A DNA stretch of 64,000 nt from Amycolatopsis deserti (lineage in GTDB: Bacteria > Actinomycetota > Actinomycetes > Mycobacteriales > Pseudonocardiaceae). Location of the stretch: NCBI RefSeq assembly GCF_014653945.1, contig NZ_BNAU01000001.1:930001-994000 (forward strand), given 5' to 3'. Both the position numbers and the translations under genes were made by a program. Below the pieces are notes generated by a model. That model was not told the origin of the DNA and searched no databases. It saw only the letters and a program-made list of their open reading frames with translations. This document shows, in pieces, positions 24,783 through 34,135 of this stretch (positions are counted from its first letter, which is position 1; each line of letters starts with the position of its first letter).

Positions 24783-25226
24783 ATGACCGACGCCCGTCTC
24801 GACGACGACCACCCCGAGGCCGACCGGTACGACCGCGCGACCGTCGAGGCGGTCGGCAAGCTCACCGAGGCCCTGGAGACCCTGGAGGTCGCCCGCGGGC
24901 ACCTCTACCAGTTCCACCGCATGACCGGCACCACCGACTTCGCCGTCGGCGAGGCCGTGGAGCTGCTGCGCAAGGCCGGCCACGACGAGCTGGCCGACCG
25001 CATCGCCCGCGAGCTGGTGGGCCGCAACGTGCTGCCGGGGCGGTGGACGTTCCAGGTGGTCGAGGACTTCGACGACACCTACTACCAGCCGTTCCGCGCG
25101 TTCGAGCGGCAGGCGCGGGAGCTGACCGGCGGTCGGCGGCACCTGTTCGAGGCCGAGCTGAAGCGGGAACGGCGCACGCGCGGGGTGGCCGGGCACGAAG
25201 CGACCCCGGACGAGCGGGTGGGGTGA
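24783..25226 (+). CDS. Conserved hypothetical protein
   Basis: 147 aa, charged and helical (MTDARLDDDHPEADRYDRAT; TLEVARGHLYQFHRMTGTTD; FQVVEDFDDTYYQPFRAFER). No named domain recognised. It ends 1 bp before the next gene and is presumably co-transcribed with it. Starts at ATG 24783. Confidence 0.65.
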   Translation: MTDARLDDDHPEADRYDRATVEAVGKLTEALETLEVARGHLYQFHRMTGTTDFAVGEAVELLRKAGHDELADRIARELVGRNVLPGRWTFQVVEDFDDTYYQPFRAFERQARELTGGRRHLFEAELKRERRTRGVAGHEATPDERVG

Positions 25227-25227
25227 C

Positions 25228-25710
25228 GTGCAGACGTTCCTGCCCTTCCCCGGGTTCGCCGACACCGCGCGGGTGCTCGACGCGCGCCGCCTGGGCAAGC
25301 AGCGCGTCGAGACGCTGCAGGTGCTGCGGGCGCTGACGGTGCCGAACTACGGGTGGCGGCACCACCCGGCGGCGAAGATGTGGACCGGCTACGAGGAGGT
25401 GCTCACCCGCTACGGCCTGGAGGTGTGCCGGGTGTGGTGCGCGGCCGGGCGCACCGACACGTGCGCGACCAAACTGACCGACGACCTGGCCCGCGCGATC
25501 GGCGTCACCGAGCCCCGCGACGAGCAGGCGCTGCGGGAGGCGGGGGAGATGCCGCCCTGGCTCGGCGACCCGGAGTTCCACCGCAGCCACCAGTCGGCGC
25601 TGCTGCACAAGGATCCGGAGCACTACCGGCGGTTCTTCGACGGCGTCCCGGACGATCTGCCCTACGTGTGGCCGGCCTCGGACCGGCCCTCGCGGCTGGT
25701 CCACTCCTGA
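25228..25710 (+). CDS. MSMEG_6728-type protein, pyrimidine dimer glycosylase-like
   Basis: 160 aa. The N-terminus MQTFLPFPGFADTARVLDAR followed by RLGKQRVETLQVLRAL matches a conserved actinobacterial family related to the T4 endonuclease V-type (Pyr_excise) fold. HRSHQSALLHKDPEHYRRFF is the conserved C-terminal motif. A DNA repair role is inferred from family only. Its last 49 bp overlap the convergent Rieske gene. Confidence 0.7.
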   Translation: MQTFLPFPGFADTARVLDARRLGKQRVETLQVLRALTVPNYGWRHHPAAKMWTGYEEVLTRYGLEVCRVWCAAGRTDTCATKLTDDLARAIGVTEPRDEQALREAGEMPPWLGDPEFHRSHQSALLHKDPEHYRRFFDGVPDDLPYVWPASDRPSRLVHS

Positions 25711-26687
25711 CCGCGGAGCCGGTAGCGGCGCTCGGCGTAGGCGAGGTCGTCCTTCCACAACCGGGCGGCCGCGCGGCGCATCAGGGGCCGCAGCGCGGGG
25801 GCGGCGGCCCGCGCGACCCGGAAGCCCGGGCGCTCCGAGGCGGCCACCACGGCTTCGATGACCGCGGTCCGCGGACGGCCGTCACGACCGGGACCCAGTG
25901 GCGTGGCGTGGGTTTCCACCACGCTGCCGACGCCCTCCCCGTCGGTGATGCGCATGACGATCGTCCGCGGCCCGGGGCAGGTGAACTCCGCCTCGACCGG
26001 CACCCCCAGCGTCGGCGTGACGCGGAAGGTCACCGACACCACGAACCGGTCGTCGGACTCGGCCACGTCGACCTCGGCCGGCGCCGACAGGACCTTCAGG
26101 CGCGTGAACGAGTAGGGGTGGAACCACGAGCCGTGCCACGGGTCGAGCCGGTTGGCGATGATGTCCCGCGGCTCGCACACCCCCTCCAGGCGCGCCACCG
26201 AGTCCACGCCCCCGGCCGGCCGGGCCGGGACGATGGGTGACGGCAACGGCTCCTCGCCGCCGACGTGGTCCAGCCGCACCCACGCCAGCACCCCGTCGTC
26301 GAAGGCGGGGCGGCACGAACGCTCGTCCAGACGCAGGCCGTGCCACCGGCAGCGCAGGCCGCCGTCGTCGACCCGGCCGAGCGCCATCGGGGCGCCCAGG
26401 TGCGGGCACGCCCCGGGCCCGACCAGCAGTTTCCCGGCCCGGTCCCGCCACGCGACCAGCTCGATCTCGGCCACCGAGAACCCGTACGGCCGGTCCCCGC
26501 GCACATCCCGGCTGGCGGCGAACACGTACCAGTTCCCCGACGGCCGCGCCTCGGCCCGTTTGAGCGCGGCCTCGATCAGCGACGGCTTCGCCTCCCGGTA
26601 GGTGGGCTCCTGACGCGCCCACGGCGTGCGCGGGATCGGTTGCAGCGGCCACTCCCGGGGCCACTTCCGGGACCAACGCGGTGCCAT
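25662..26687 (-). CDS. Rieske [2Fe-2S] protein of the carotenoid operon (DUF5914-like)
   Basis: 341 aa. The Rieske centre is CPHLGAP ... CRWHGLRL (Cys/His pairs at about residues 91-93 and 110-113). The C-terminal part resembles the DUF5914 domain and carries DPWHGSWFHPYSF, which could supply mononuclear iron ligands. This suggests an oxygenase acting late in carotenoid biosynthesis, but the reaction is not known. It is the last gene of the crt operon; the ATG at 26687 is 2 bp after the crtU stop and has GGGAGGGTGAGG upstream. Confidence 0.78.
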   Translation of the reverse strand: MAPRWSRKWPREWPLQPIPRTPWARQEPTYREAKPSLIEAALKRAEARPSGNWYVFAASRDVRGDRPYGFSVAEIELVAWRDRAGKLLVGPGACPHLGAPMALGRVDDGGLRCRWHGLRLDERSCRPAFDDGVLAWVRLDHVGGEEPLPSPIVPARPAGGVDSVARLEGVCEPRDIIANRLDPWHGSWFHPYSFTRLKVLSAPAEVDVAESDDRFVVSVTFRVTPTLGVPVEAEFTCPGPRTIVMRITDGEGVGSVVETHATPLGPGRDGRPRTAVIEAVVAASERPGFRVARAAAPALRPLMRRAAARLWKDDLAYAERRYRLRGQEWTSREGRSEAGHT

Positions 26688-26689
26688 CC

Positions 26690-28183
26690 TCACCCTCCCA
26701 GCGCGGCCAGGGCCCGCAGCGGCGCGAACCGCCCGCGGACCGGCACGGTGGTCAGTTCGTGCCCGGCCAGCCCCCACCGCGCGAGCAGGCAGTTCGCGGC
26801 GTGCCAGCCGGTCGCGGCCGCGCGCTCCATCAGCGCGACCGGAAGATCGATGCGGATCCCGTCGCCGGCCAGCACGACCCCGTCGAACGGGGTGCGCACA
26901 CGGGGGCGGCGGGCGAAGTCGCCGACGCCGAACAGCGGGCAGTCGCGCCGCCACTGGACCAGCTCGCCGACGACCCGCGCGCCCGCGGTCTCCGGGTAGA
27001 GCTGGTGCAGCCGGTCCACCAGCTGGTTGCGCAGCACCGTGACCTCGTCGGCACAGGCGTAGGCGTGCAGTTCGACGACGGAACCGCCGTGCCGCGCCGC
27101 CCACGACGCGGCCTCGCGTTCGTAGCGGTTCAGGACGCTGATGTTGTCCAGCGGATCGAGCCCGCCGGTGGCGAGGAACGCGGGCCGGTCCGGGGCGACC
27201 GGGCGGTCCAGCCACAGCCGGTGCACCAGGAACGGCGGCGCGATCCGCAGCCTGAGCACCCGCGAGCGCCACTCGTCGTCGGCCAGATCGGGCGAGGCCG
27301 ACACGATCGACTGCAGCCCGGCGACGTCGGCGGCGAGCACGACCCCGTCGGCCGCGACACCGTCGACCGCCCACCGCGAACCGTCCCGCTCCAGGCCGCC
27401 CACCTCGGTGCCGGTGCGGAACCGCACGCCCAGCCCCGCCAGGTACGCCCGCAGCGGCTCCCACAGCGCCGTGTCGTAGGCCGAGTCCGGCACGTCGAAC
27501 ACCAGGCCCTCGGACGATCCGAGGAAGTACAGGTGGAACATCGTCGCCAGCTCGGCGGCCGACATCCGCGACGGCGGCGCGAAGAAGCTCCGGGAGAACA
27601 CCTCGAACGCCAGGTGCCGGGCGGCCGGCGGGAAGTTGATGTGCTCCAGGAACGTCGCCGCGTCCACGTCGTCGAGCCGCTCGTAGGTGCCGGGCACCGA
27701 CACCGCGGCCAGCGGCGCCGCGGCGCGCGCGTTGAGCCGGAACAGATCCGCGAGCCGAAAGGTGGGGCTGCGCAGCGCGAAGGCGAGCGCGTTCCACGGC
27801 GGTGTGCGGGGCAGGCCGCGGAAGGTGTCCCGGCGGCCCTCGGCGTCGACGAGCGGGTAGTCGTCGACCGGCCGCAGCCGCGCCAGGTCCGGGTCGGTGC
27901 GCCGCAGCAGGGCCCGCAGGTTGTAGTACTGCCGGAAGAACGCGTGAAAACCCCGGCTCATCGACACGGTGCTGCCGTCGGCGAGCCGGTCGGTCCAGGC
28001 GGACACGCGTCCACCCAGCTCGTTCTCCCGCTCGACGACGGTGACCGCGACGCCGCGCTCGGCCAGCCCGGTGGCCGCGGTGAGCCCGGCGATCCCGCCG
28101 CCCACCACGACGACCGAACGGGGAACCCCGGGGGACAGCGCGCCGGCGGGGGCGCGGTGCCGGACGGCGCGGCGGTCGGTCAC
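26690..28183 (-). CDS. crtU: Isorenieratene synthase-type carotenoid desaturase/methyltransferase CrtU
   Basis: 497-aa FAD enzyme. The dinucleotide fold is VVVGGGIAGLTAATGLAERG, with ENELGGRVSAW downstream. Internal features typical of CrtU are MSRGFHAFFRQYYNLRALLR and FSRSFFAPPSRMSAAELATM, and the C-terminal FAD site is VVLAGDGIRIDLP. CrtU converts beta-ionone rings to aromatic phi rings (isorenieratene). The GTG at 28183 overlaps the upstream methyltransferase stop (GTGA). Confidence 0.85.
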   Translation of the reverse strand: MTDRRAVRHRAPAGALSPGVPRSVVVVGGGIAGLTAATGLAERGVAVTVVERENELGGRVSAWTDRLADGSTVSMSRGFHAFFRQYYNLRALLRRTDPDLARLRPVDDYPLVDAEGRRDTFRGLPRTPPWNALAFALRSPTFRLADLFRLNARAAAPLAAVSVPGTYERLDDVDAATFLEHINFPPAARHLAFEVFSRSFFAPPSRMSAAELATMFHLYFLGSSEGLVFDVPDSAYDTALWEPLRAYLAGLGVRFRTGTEVGGLERDGSRWAVDGVAADGVVLAADVAGLQSIVSASPDLADDEWRSRVLRLRIAPPFLVHRLWLDRPVAPDRPAFLATGGLDPLDNISVLNRYEREAASWAARHGGSVVELHAYACADEVTVLRNQLVDRLHQLYPETAGARVVGELVQWRRDCPLFGVGDFARRPRVRTPFDGVVLAGDGIRIDLPVALMERAAATGWHAANCLLARWGLAGHELTTVPVRGRFAPLRALAALGG

Positions 28184-28914
28184 GCGGTCTCCTCGGGGTT
28201 GGTGGCCAGGAAGGTGTGCACGACGCCGCGCTGCCAGCCGGTCATCGTCTCGCTGTGCACCGCGGTGAACCCGGCCTCGGCCAGCCGCTGCCGGAACCGC
28301 GCGGCACCGTCGAAGGACAGGACACTGCGCCACAGGTGCCGGTAGAGCGTCGCGTCGCCGGTCGCCAGCCGTCCGGCGGGGATGATGATGCTCCAGCACA
28401 CCGCGTGCCACACGGCGCGCGCCACCGGCGAATCCCGCACGGAGTACTCGTGGGCGGCGAAGGTGCCGCCCGGCTTCAGCAACGCCCGCAACGCACGCAG
28501 CTGCCCGTCCGGGTCGGCGAGGTTGCGGATCAGGTACGCCGCGAAGATCGCGTCGAACGGCCCGGCGATCCCGGAGGAGGCCAGGTCTTCGACGTGGCTG
28601 TGGACGAAGTGGACGGTCGGGGGCCAGGACTTCCGCCGCGCCTGGGCGAGCATCTCCGCGGAGGCGTCGAAGGCGACGATCTCGGCGCGCGGCGCGGCGG
28701 CCAGCAGCGCGGCGGTGGAGGCGCCGGTGCCGCAGCCCGCGTCGAGCAGCCTCAGGCCGCGGCCCCCGCCGGGCAGGCGCATCCGGCGCGCCGACAGCCG
28801 CAGGTGCTCGTGGTACCCGGGGTTCGCGCCGACCAGCCGGTCGTAGGCGGCGGCGCCGGTGTCGAACGCGCCGGGCACCTCGTGCCGGGCCAGGCCGGTG
28901 CGGTCCGGGCTCAT
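28180..28914 (-). CDS. Class I SAM methyltransferase of the carotenoid operon (CrtT-like)
   Basis: 244 aa. SAM-binding motif I is LLDAGCGTGASTAALL, with post-I IVAFDASAEML and motif IV FDAIFAAYLIRNLADPDG. It resembles the UbiE-like methyltransferase (CrtT) of Streptomyces isorenieratene clusters, whose substrate is unresolved. The ATG at 28914 overlaps the crtYd stop (ATGA). It could methylate an end group or a carboxyl, but this is inference. Confidence 0.78.
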   Translation of the reverse strand: MSPDRTGLARHEVPGAFDTGAAAYDRLVGANPGYHEHLRLSARRMRLPGGGRGLRLLDAGCGTGASTAALLAAAPRAEIVAFDASAEMLAQARRKSWPPTVHFVHSHVEDLASSGIAGPFDAIFAAYLIRNLADPDGQLRALRALLKPGGTFAAHEYSVRDSPVARAVWHAVCWSIIIPAGRLATGDATLYRHLWRSVLSFDGAARFRQRLAEAGFTAVHSETMTGWQRGVVHTFLATNPEETA

Positions 28915-29231
28915 GCGTCCTCCTGCCTGGCCGTGCGCCGTTCCCACAGCAGCAGCACGGCGGTGACCAGCGCGAACCCGAACAGGAAGTCCTCGACCGG
29001 GATGTCCCACGGGAAGCGCAGGCCGCTGGTGTGCTCGGGCGCGTAGAGCACGATCGGCGCGCTCAGCTTGGTGAGCCAGCCGTCGACCGGGATCTGGAAC
29101 CCGACCACGATCGCCATCGAGATCCAGTACGCGGGCTTGCCGAACAACCCGGTGCGCAGGTATGCCAGCTCCCACCCGCACACGGCGAGCACCGCGAGCA
29201 CGGCGGGCAGCGTGTACCCCAGCCCGGTCAC
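28911..29231 (-). CDS. crtYd: Lycopene cyclase subunit CrtYd
   Basis: 106-aa membrane protein with three hydrophobic helices. GFQIPVDGWLTKLSAPIVLY and FPWDIPVEDFLFGFALVTAV are the conserved lycopene-cyclase-domain signatures. It works as a heterodimer with CrtYc to cyclise lycopene ends to beta-rings. The GTG at 29231 overlaps the crtYc stop (GTGA). Confidence 0.88.
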   Translation of the reverse strand: MTGLGYTLPAVLAVLAVCGWELAYLRTGLFGKPAYWISMAIVVGFQIPVDGWLTKLSAPIVLYAPEHTSGLRFPWDIPVEDFLFGFALVTAVLLLWERRTARQEDA

Positions 29232-29563
29232 CGGCGCACCTTCCGCAGCGTGCGCAGCCGGCCGAGCATCGCCTGCACACATCCGTAGGTCAGCACCCCG
29301 CACACCGGGATGACCAGGAAGAACATCAGCTCCTCGAGCGGGATCGCGAACGGCAGCCGCACCCCGGTGACGTAGGCGGGGTTGTACCACCACACGCCGC
29401 CGGCGATCGCGATCGCGTCCCAGACCAGGAACACCAGCGCCACCGGCAGCACCGCGCGCGCCAGGGCCACCGGGCGCCGGTAGACGCGGGCGCCCAGGAA
29501 CTCCAGGGGCAGGGTGATCGCCAGGCACCCGGCCAGGACGAGCAGGTACTGGTAACGGTCCAT
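29228..29563 (-). CDS. crtYc: Lycopene cyclase subunit CrtYc
   Basis: 111 aa, three membrane helices. MDRYQYLLVLAGCLAITLPL, then YNPAYVTGVRLPFAIPLEEL and MFFLVIPVCGVLTY match the N-terminal half of heterodimeric actinobacterial lycopene beta-cyclases (CrtYc/CrtYe). It starts immediately after the crtB stop. The pairing with crtYd is complete and both proteins look intact. Confidence 0.88.
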   Translation of the reverse strand: MDRYQYLLVLAGCLAITLPLEFLGARVYRRPVALARAVLPVALVFLVWDAIAIAGGVWWYNPAYVTGVRLPFAIPLEELMFFLVIPVCGVLTYGCVQAMLGRLRTLRKVRR

Positions 29564-30526
29564 TCACGCCCACCTTTCCGTCGCGGCCCCGGTCAGATCC
29601 GCCGCACGCCGGCCCCGCCGCGCCCACATCGCCCGCGCCAGCCCGGTGACCGCCAGCCGCGCCCGGCGGCCGCGGCCGACCCGGGCCCGGTGGGCGAACA
29701 CCGCGAACCCGGCCGCCTCGATCCGGTCCAGGATCTCCGAGTACAGCACCAGCGCGGTCGCGATGCACGGCCGGGACACCGGGTGCAGCCGGTCGATCCC
29801 GGCGCGGGCGTAGGCGTAGATCTCCCGGGTGGCGGCGTGCTGGGCGGCCAGCGCCGCGCGCACCTTCGGGTCGGTGCGCCCGTGGCGGCGGCACCACAGC
29901 AGCAGGTCGCGGTCGACGCCGAACGCGGCGAGCTCGTCGGCGGGCAGGTAAACCCGGCCGCGGTCGAGGTCCTCGGCGACGTCGCGCAGGAAGTTGGTCA
30001 GCTGGAACGCCTTGCCCAGCGCCGCCGCGTACGGCGCGGCTTCCCCGGGTTCGCCGACGGTGCCCAGCACGGGCAGCATCTGCAGCCCGATCACCTCGGC
30101 GGATCCGTACACGTACCGGTCCAGGGCGGCGCGGTCGGCGTAACCGGTGACGGTGAGGTCCATCCGCATCGAGTCGAGGAACGCGGCGAACAGATCGCGC
30201 CGGATGCCGTAGCGCGCGGCGGTGTCCACCACCGCGGCCAGGATCGGGTCGTCGCTGTGGCCGCGTTCCAGTCCGGCGAACAGGTCGGCGGAAAGCGCTT
30301 CCAGCCGCGTGGCCGGGTCGGTGCCCGGGGCGGCGGTGTCGACGATGTCGTCGGCGAAGCGGGCGAACCCGTAGAGCGCGTGCACGGCCGGGCGCTGCGC
30401 CTTGGTGAGCAGGCGGGTGGCCAGGTAGTAGGTGCGGCCGTGTTCGGCGTTGAGGCGGCGGCAGCGGACGTAGGCCGCGCGCAGGCGCGGTTCGGTGATC
30501 CCGGCGGCGTCCAGGGCCCCGGTCAT
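29564..30526 (-). CDS. crtB: Phytoene synthase CrtB
   Basis: 320 aa, trans-isoprenyl diphosphate synthase fold. The first Asp-rich motif is ADDIVD (from residue 58) and the second is [30 protein letters not shown] is the conserved squalene/phytoene synthase signature. It condenses two GGPP to phytoene. The ATG at 30526 overlaps the crtI stop (ATGA). Confidence 0.93.
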   Translation of the reverse strand: MTGALDAAGITEPRLRAAYVRCRRLNAEHGRTYYLATRLLTKAQRPAVHALYGFARFADDIVDTAAPGTDPATRLEALSADLFAGLERGHSDDPILAAVVDTAARYGIRRDLFAAFLDSMRMDLTVTGYADRAALDRYVYGSAEVIGLQMLPVLGTVGEPGEAAPYAAALGKAFQLTNFLRDVAEDLDRGRVYLPADELAAFGVDRDLLLWCRRHGRTDPKVRAALAAQHAATREIYAYARAGIDRLHPVSRPCIATALVLYSEILDRIEAAGFAVFAHRARVGRGRRARLAVTGLARAMWARRGRRAADLTGAATERWA

Positions 30527-32022
30527 GGCGCCGCCACCAGCGGACGGGTCACGCGGGCGCCGGTGATCCGGTCGGCGGCCAGCCGCCCGGACACCAGCGC
30601 GGTCGGCACCCCCACCCCGGGCGCGGTGCTGCCGCCGGCCAGCACCACGTTCTCGGTGCCGCGCACCAGGTTGCGCGGGCGGAACGGGCCGGTCTGCGCG
30701 ACGGTGTGCGCCAGCGCGAACGGGGTGCCGGCCAGCATGCCCTGCCGGGCCCAGTCGGCCGGGGTGACGACGTGCCGGGCCTCGATGCTGCCGTCCAGTC
30801 CGGGCAGCAGCCGCTCGGCGACGTGCCCGAGGATCTCGTCGGCGTAGGCGTCGCCGACGCGGTCCCAGTCCACCGGCCCGCGCCGCAGGTTGGGCGCGGG
30901 CGCGAGCACGTAGAGCAGGTCGCGCCCGTCCGGGGCGAGCGCGGGGTCGGTGGCCGTCGGCCGGGTCACCAGCAGGGAGGGGTCGCTCATCAGCCGTCCT
31001 TGCGAGATCAGCTCGTGGAACGTCCGCCGCCACGCCGCGCCGAACAGGATGGTGTGGTGCGCGGTGTCGCACCGCTGCCGCGTGCCGACGTGCACGACGA
31101 CCGCGGACGGGGCCGGCCGCAGCGGCACCGGCCGGCGCGGGGTCCGGCCGAGCAGCGCGTAGGCGGCCGGCAGTTCGGTGGTGAGCACGACGGCGTCGGC
31201 GGGCAGGCTGCCGCCGGTGGTCTCGACCGCGGTCACCCGCGCGCCGGACCGCGCCAGCGCGGTGACCTCGGTGCCGTAGCGGAACTCCACCCCGGCGTCC
31301 GCGGCGGCCGCGGCCAGGGCGTCGGGCAGGGCACGCAGCCCGCCGCGCGGGAAGAACACCCCGGCGACGGTGTCCATGTAGGCGATCACCGCGTACACGG
31401 CCAGCGCGTGCTGGGGCGACTGCCCGGCGTAGAGCGACTGGAAGGAGAACACCCGGCGCAGCCGCTCGTCGCGCAGGAACCGGCCGATCTTGCGGTCCAG
31501 CGGGCCGAACGCGCCCATCGCGACCAGGCGGGCCAGGTGCGGCGTGACCAGCGCCAGCGGCGAGTCGAAGTTGGCGGCGATGAACCGGTCGAACTCGGTG
31601 CGGTACAGGCGGGTGAGCCATTCGCGCAGGCGCCGGTAGCCGTCCGCTTCGGACGGTCCGGCGAAGGAGCGCACCGCCTCGGCCATCGCCTCGGGGTCGC
31701 TGTGCACGTCGAGGCTGCTGCCGTCGGCGAAGCGGGCGCGGTAGGCGGGTGTGACCGGGACGAGGTCCAGGCGGTCGGCCAGGCTGTCGCCGACAGCGGC
31801 GAGCGTCTCGTCGACGAGATCGGGCATGGTCAGCACCGTGGGGCCGGTGTCGATCCGGTAGCCGTCCAGGTCCAGGCGCCCGGTCCGGCCGCCGGGCACC
31901 GGCTCGCGCTCCACGACGGTGACCTGCCGTCCGCGCCCGGCCAGGTGCAGCGCGGCCGCCAGCCCGGACAGCCCCGCCCCCACCACGACGATCCGCTCCG
32001 CCGGGCCCGTCACGGTCCGCAT
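30523..32022 (-). CDS. crtI: Phytoene desaturase CrtI
   Basis: 499-aa FAD enzyme. The N-terminal motif is [20 protein letters not shown] followed by [20 protein letters not shown], characteristic of CrtI, and the C-terminus is [21 protein letters not shown]. It desaturates phytoene stepwise to lycopene. First gene of the crt operon. The ATG at 32022 has a G-rich RBS (GAGGGGTGGGCGG) directly upstream; an in-frame GTG at 32037 would include that RBS in the coding region. No crtE lies nearby. Confidence 0.93.
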   Translation of the reverse strand: MRTVTGPAERIVVVGAGLSGLAAALHLAGRGRQVTVVEREPVPGGRTGRLDLDGYRIDTGPTVLTMPDLVDETLAAVGDSLADRLDLVPVTPAYRARFADGSSLDVHSDPEAMAEAVRSFAGPSEADGYRRLREWLTRLYRTEFDRFIAANFDSPLALVTPHLARLVAMGAFGPLDRKIGRFLRDERLRRVFSFQSLYAGQSPQHALAVYAVIAYMDTVAGVFFPRGGLRALPDALAAAAADAGVEFRYGTEVTALARSGARVTAVETTGGSLPADAVVLTTELPAAYALLGRTPRRPVPLRPAPSAVVVHVGTRQRCDTAHHTILFGAAWRRTFHELISQGRLMSDPSLLVTRPTATDPALAPDGRDLLYVLAPAPNLRRGPVDWDRVGDAYADEILGHVAERLLPGLDGSIEARHVVTPADWARQGMLAGTPFALAHTVAQTGPFRPRNLVRGTENVVLAGGSTAPGVGVPTALVSGRLAADRITGARVTRPLVAAP

Positions 32023-32054
32023 CCGCCCACCCCTCACTCGGCCACTCGCGGGCC

Positions 32055-32076
32055 AACCGTTGCACGAACGTTGCGC
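32055..32076. promoter_or_regulatory. Short direct repeats upstream of crtI
   Basis: CCGTTGCACGAACGTTGCGC contains two CGTTGC units 12 bp apart in the 136-bp gap between crtI and the divergent lyase gene. This could be a regulator site for the crt operon (carotenoid operons in actinomycetes are often under MerR-type LitR control). The evidence is repeat structure and place only. Confidence 0.2.
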
Positions 32077-32158
32077 TGTTGTCCACTCGGTGAGCCCGCC
32101 ACGCTGCGGACTAGCGTAGGTGACGCACGGGGAGACGACCGGATGCGAGGAGGACGCG

Positions 32159-33061
32159 GTGGGAGACCTGCTGGGCCACGGGTCGGCACCGAGGAAGCGG
32201 CTGCGGGAGCTGCTGGCCGCGCCCGGACCGCTGGTGGCGCCCGGCGCCTACGACGCGCTGACCGCCCGCCTGATCGAGCAGGCCGGGTTCGACGTGGTCT
32301 ACATGACCGGGTTCGGCACCACCGCGTCGCTGATCGGACGGCCCGACGTCGGCCTGCTGACCGGCACGGAGATGGTGGACAACGCCCGGCGGATCGTCGC
32401 CGCGGTGGACGTGCCGGTGATCGCCGACGCCGATACCGGCTACGGCAACGCCCTCAACGTGGTGCGCACCGTGCAGGCCTACGAGCAGGCCGGGGTCGCG
32501 GGCATCCACCTGGAGGACCAGGTCAGCCCCAAGAAGTGCGGGCACCTGTCCGGCAAGGCCGTCATCCCGCGCGAGGAGATGGTGGGCAAGCTGCGGGCGG
32601 CGGTGGCGGCCCGGCGGGACCCGGACTTCGTGCTGATCGCCCGCACCGACGCCGCGGCCGTGCACGGGCTCGCCGACGCGATCGACCGGGCCCGCGCCTA
32701 CGCCGAGGCCGGGGCGGACCTGCTGTTCGTGGAGGCGCCGACCAGCGAGGCCGACCTCGCCACCGTCGCGCGGGAGCTGTCCGGGGTGGCCCCGCTGGTC
32801 TTCAACTGGGCCGAGGGCGGCCGCACCCCGCCGCTGTCCCTGCAGCGGATCCGCGAGCTGGGCTTCTCGCTCGTGCTCTACCCGATCGGCACGCTGCTGG
32901 CCGCGACCGCGGGCGTGCGCGCGCTGCTGGACACCGTGCGCCGCGACGGGACGCCCGCGGCCGCGCTGCCCGGGCTGCCCTTGTTCGGCGAGTTCACCGA
33001 CCTCATCGGGCTGCCCGAGGTGTCCGATCTGGAGGCGCGGTTCGCCGGGGAGTCCGGTTAG
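32159..33061 (+). CDS. Isocitrate lyase/PEP mutase superfamily enzyme
   Basis: About 300 aa TIM-barrel lyase. The active-site motif KKCGHLSGK is present, with DADTGYGNALNVVRTVQAYE and LEDQVSPKKCGH typical of methylisocitrate lyase/PEP-mutase relatives. It could act as a 2-methylisocitrate lyase-like, oxaloacetate-cleaving or phosphonopyruvate-related enzyme; the Cys in KKCGH favours C-C lyase activity over mutase. The GTG at 32159 has GAGGAGG 6 nt upstream and is preferred to an in-frame start at 32120. Confidence 0.8.
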   Translation: MGDLLGHGSAPRKRLRELLAAPGPLVAPGAYDALTARLIEQAGFDVVYMTGFGTTASLIGRPDVGLLTGTEMVDNARRIVAAVDVPVIADADTGYGNALNVVRTVQAYEQAGVAGIHLEDQVSPKKCGHLSGKAVIPREEMVGKLRAAVAARRDPDFVLIARTDAAAVHGLADAIDRARAYAEAGADLLFVEAPTSEADLATVARELSGVAPLVFNWAEGGRTPPLSLQRIRELGFSLVLYPIGTLLAATAGVRALLDTVRRDGTPAAALPGLPLFGEFTDLIGLPEVSDLEARFAGESG

Positions 33062-34062
33062 GACACCTGCGGCACGCCCTTGACGAACTCCAGGTTCATG
33101 CCGAACAGGCCGCGCGCGACGCGCTGGCCGCCCAGCCAGCCGTGGAAGTAGATCCGCCCACCGACGATGTCCGCCCCGCCCGGTCCTTCGGCGGCGTGGC
33201 CGATCGAGTCCGTGGTCAGCAGCGGCTGGTCGGCCTTGGTGTAGGGGCCGGTCAGCGCGGGCGCCGTGGCGTAGCGGGTCTGGTAGCCGGCGTTGCGGAA
33301 GTCGTCGGCGGAGTAGAACAGCACGTACTGGCCGCCGCGCTGGGTGATCACCGGCGCCTCGACGATGCCCTTCTCCTCCGGACGGTCCGCGCGCAGGATC
33401 TCGGTGCGCGGGCCGGCGGGCGCGGTGCCGTCCTGGGTCATCTTCTGCACGAAGATCGCCGAGGCGCCGCCGCCCGGGTGCTCGCCCTTGTAGAGCAGGT
33501 AGCGGGTGCCGTCGCGGGTCTGGAAGGTCTGCGGATCGATGTCGCCCCGGTCGCCGGGGTCGCAGATCAGCGGCGCGTCGCCGGTGGGCTGGTAGGGGCC
33601 GGCCACCGAGTTTCCCACGGCGGCGCCGATGCAGCGGTGCCCGTCCGCTTTGGACACCGCCGAGTAGTACATCAGGAACGTGCCGTCGGCGCGGCGGGTG
33701 ACGTCCGGCGCCCAGTAGCCGCCCTTCGGGTCCACCCAGGACGGATCCGCGGCGAGCGCGTCGCCGGTGACCTGCCACGGCCCGTCGGCGTCCTTGGCGA
33801 CGGCGACGGGGATCCGGCCGGACGGGCCGGTGGTGGCGAAGGCGTGGTAGTCGGTGCCGATCTTGAGCACGTCGGGGTCCGGGAAGTCCTGGTCGAGCAG
33901 CACGCGCGGGGCGGGCGCGGCTTGCGCCACGGCGCCCGGCAGCAGTGCCGAGGAGAGCAGGATTCCCAGGCAAGTCAACGCTCTCAGGGTCTTCGGGCGC
34001 CGTCGCGGGCGGGGCGGGTCGTCGGGTTCGCGGGCTCGGGTGATCTTGCCTGCCGTAGTCAC
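33058..34062 (-). CDS. Secreted GH43-family glycosidase
   Basis: 334 aa with an export signal (RALTCLGILLSSALLPGAVA, cleavage near QAAPA). The five-bladed beta-propeller motifs of GH43 are seen: DQDFPDPDVLK (catalytic base Asp), GYWAPDV and IVEAPVI (Glu). The family cleaves arabinan or xylan side chains; exact specificity is unknown. It converges with the lyase gene, overlapping by 4 bp. Confidence 0.83.
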   Translation of the reverse strand: MTTAGKITRAREPDDPPRPRRRPKTLRALTCLGILLSSALLPGAVAQAAPAPRVLLDQDFPDPDVLKIGTDYHAFATTGPSGRIPVAVAKDADGPWQVTGDALAADPSWVDPKGGYWAPDVTRRADGTFLMYYSAVSKADGHRCIGAAVGNSVAGPYQPTGDAPLICDPGDRGDIDPQTFQTRDGTRYLLYKGEHPGGGASAIFVQKMTQDGTAPAGPRTEILRADRPEEKGIVEAPVITQRGGQYVLFYSADDFRNAGYQTRYATAPALTGPYTKADQPLLTTDSIGHAAEGPGGADIVGGRIYFHGWLGGQRVARGLFGMNLEFVKGVPQVS

Positions 34063-34135
34063 GGCGCAGGAGTTACCCGTGGCGCGGCGGGACTAATCTC
34101 CTCCCTTCGGGCCGCGTATCGTGCCCGGTGTGGTG

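Noticed and set aside
29564..32086. An 840-codon frame that would fuse the crtI region to phytoene synthase
   Set aside because: The first 520 codons are the wrong frame of crtI. CrtB starts at ATG 30526, overlapping the crtI stop by 4 bp.
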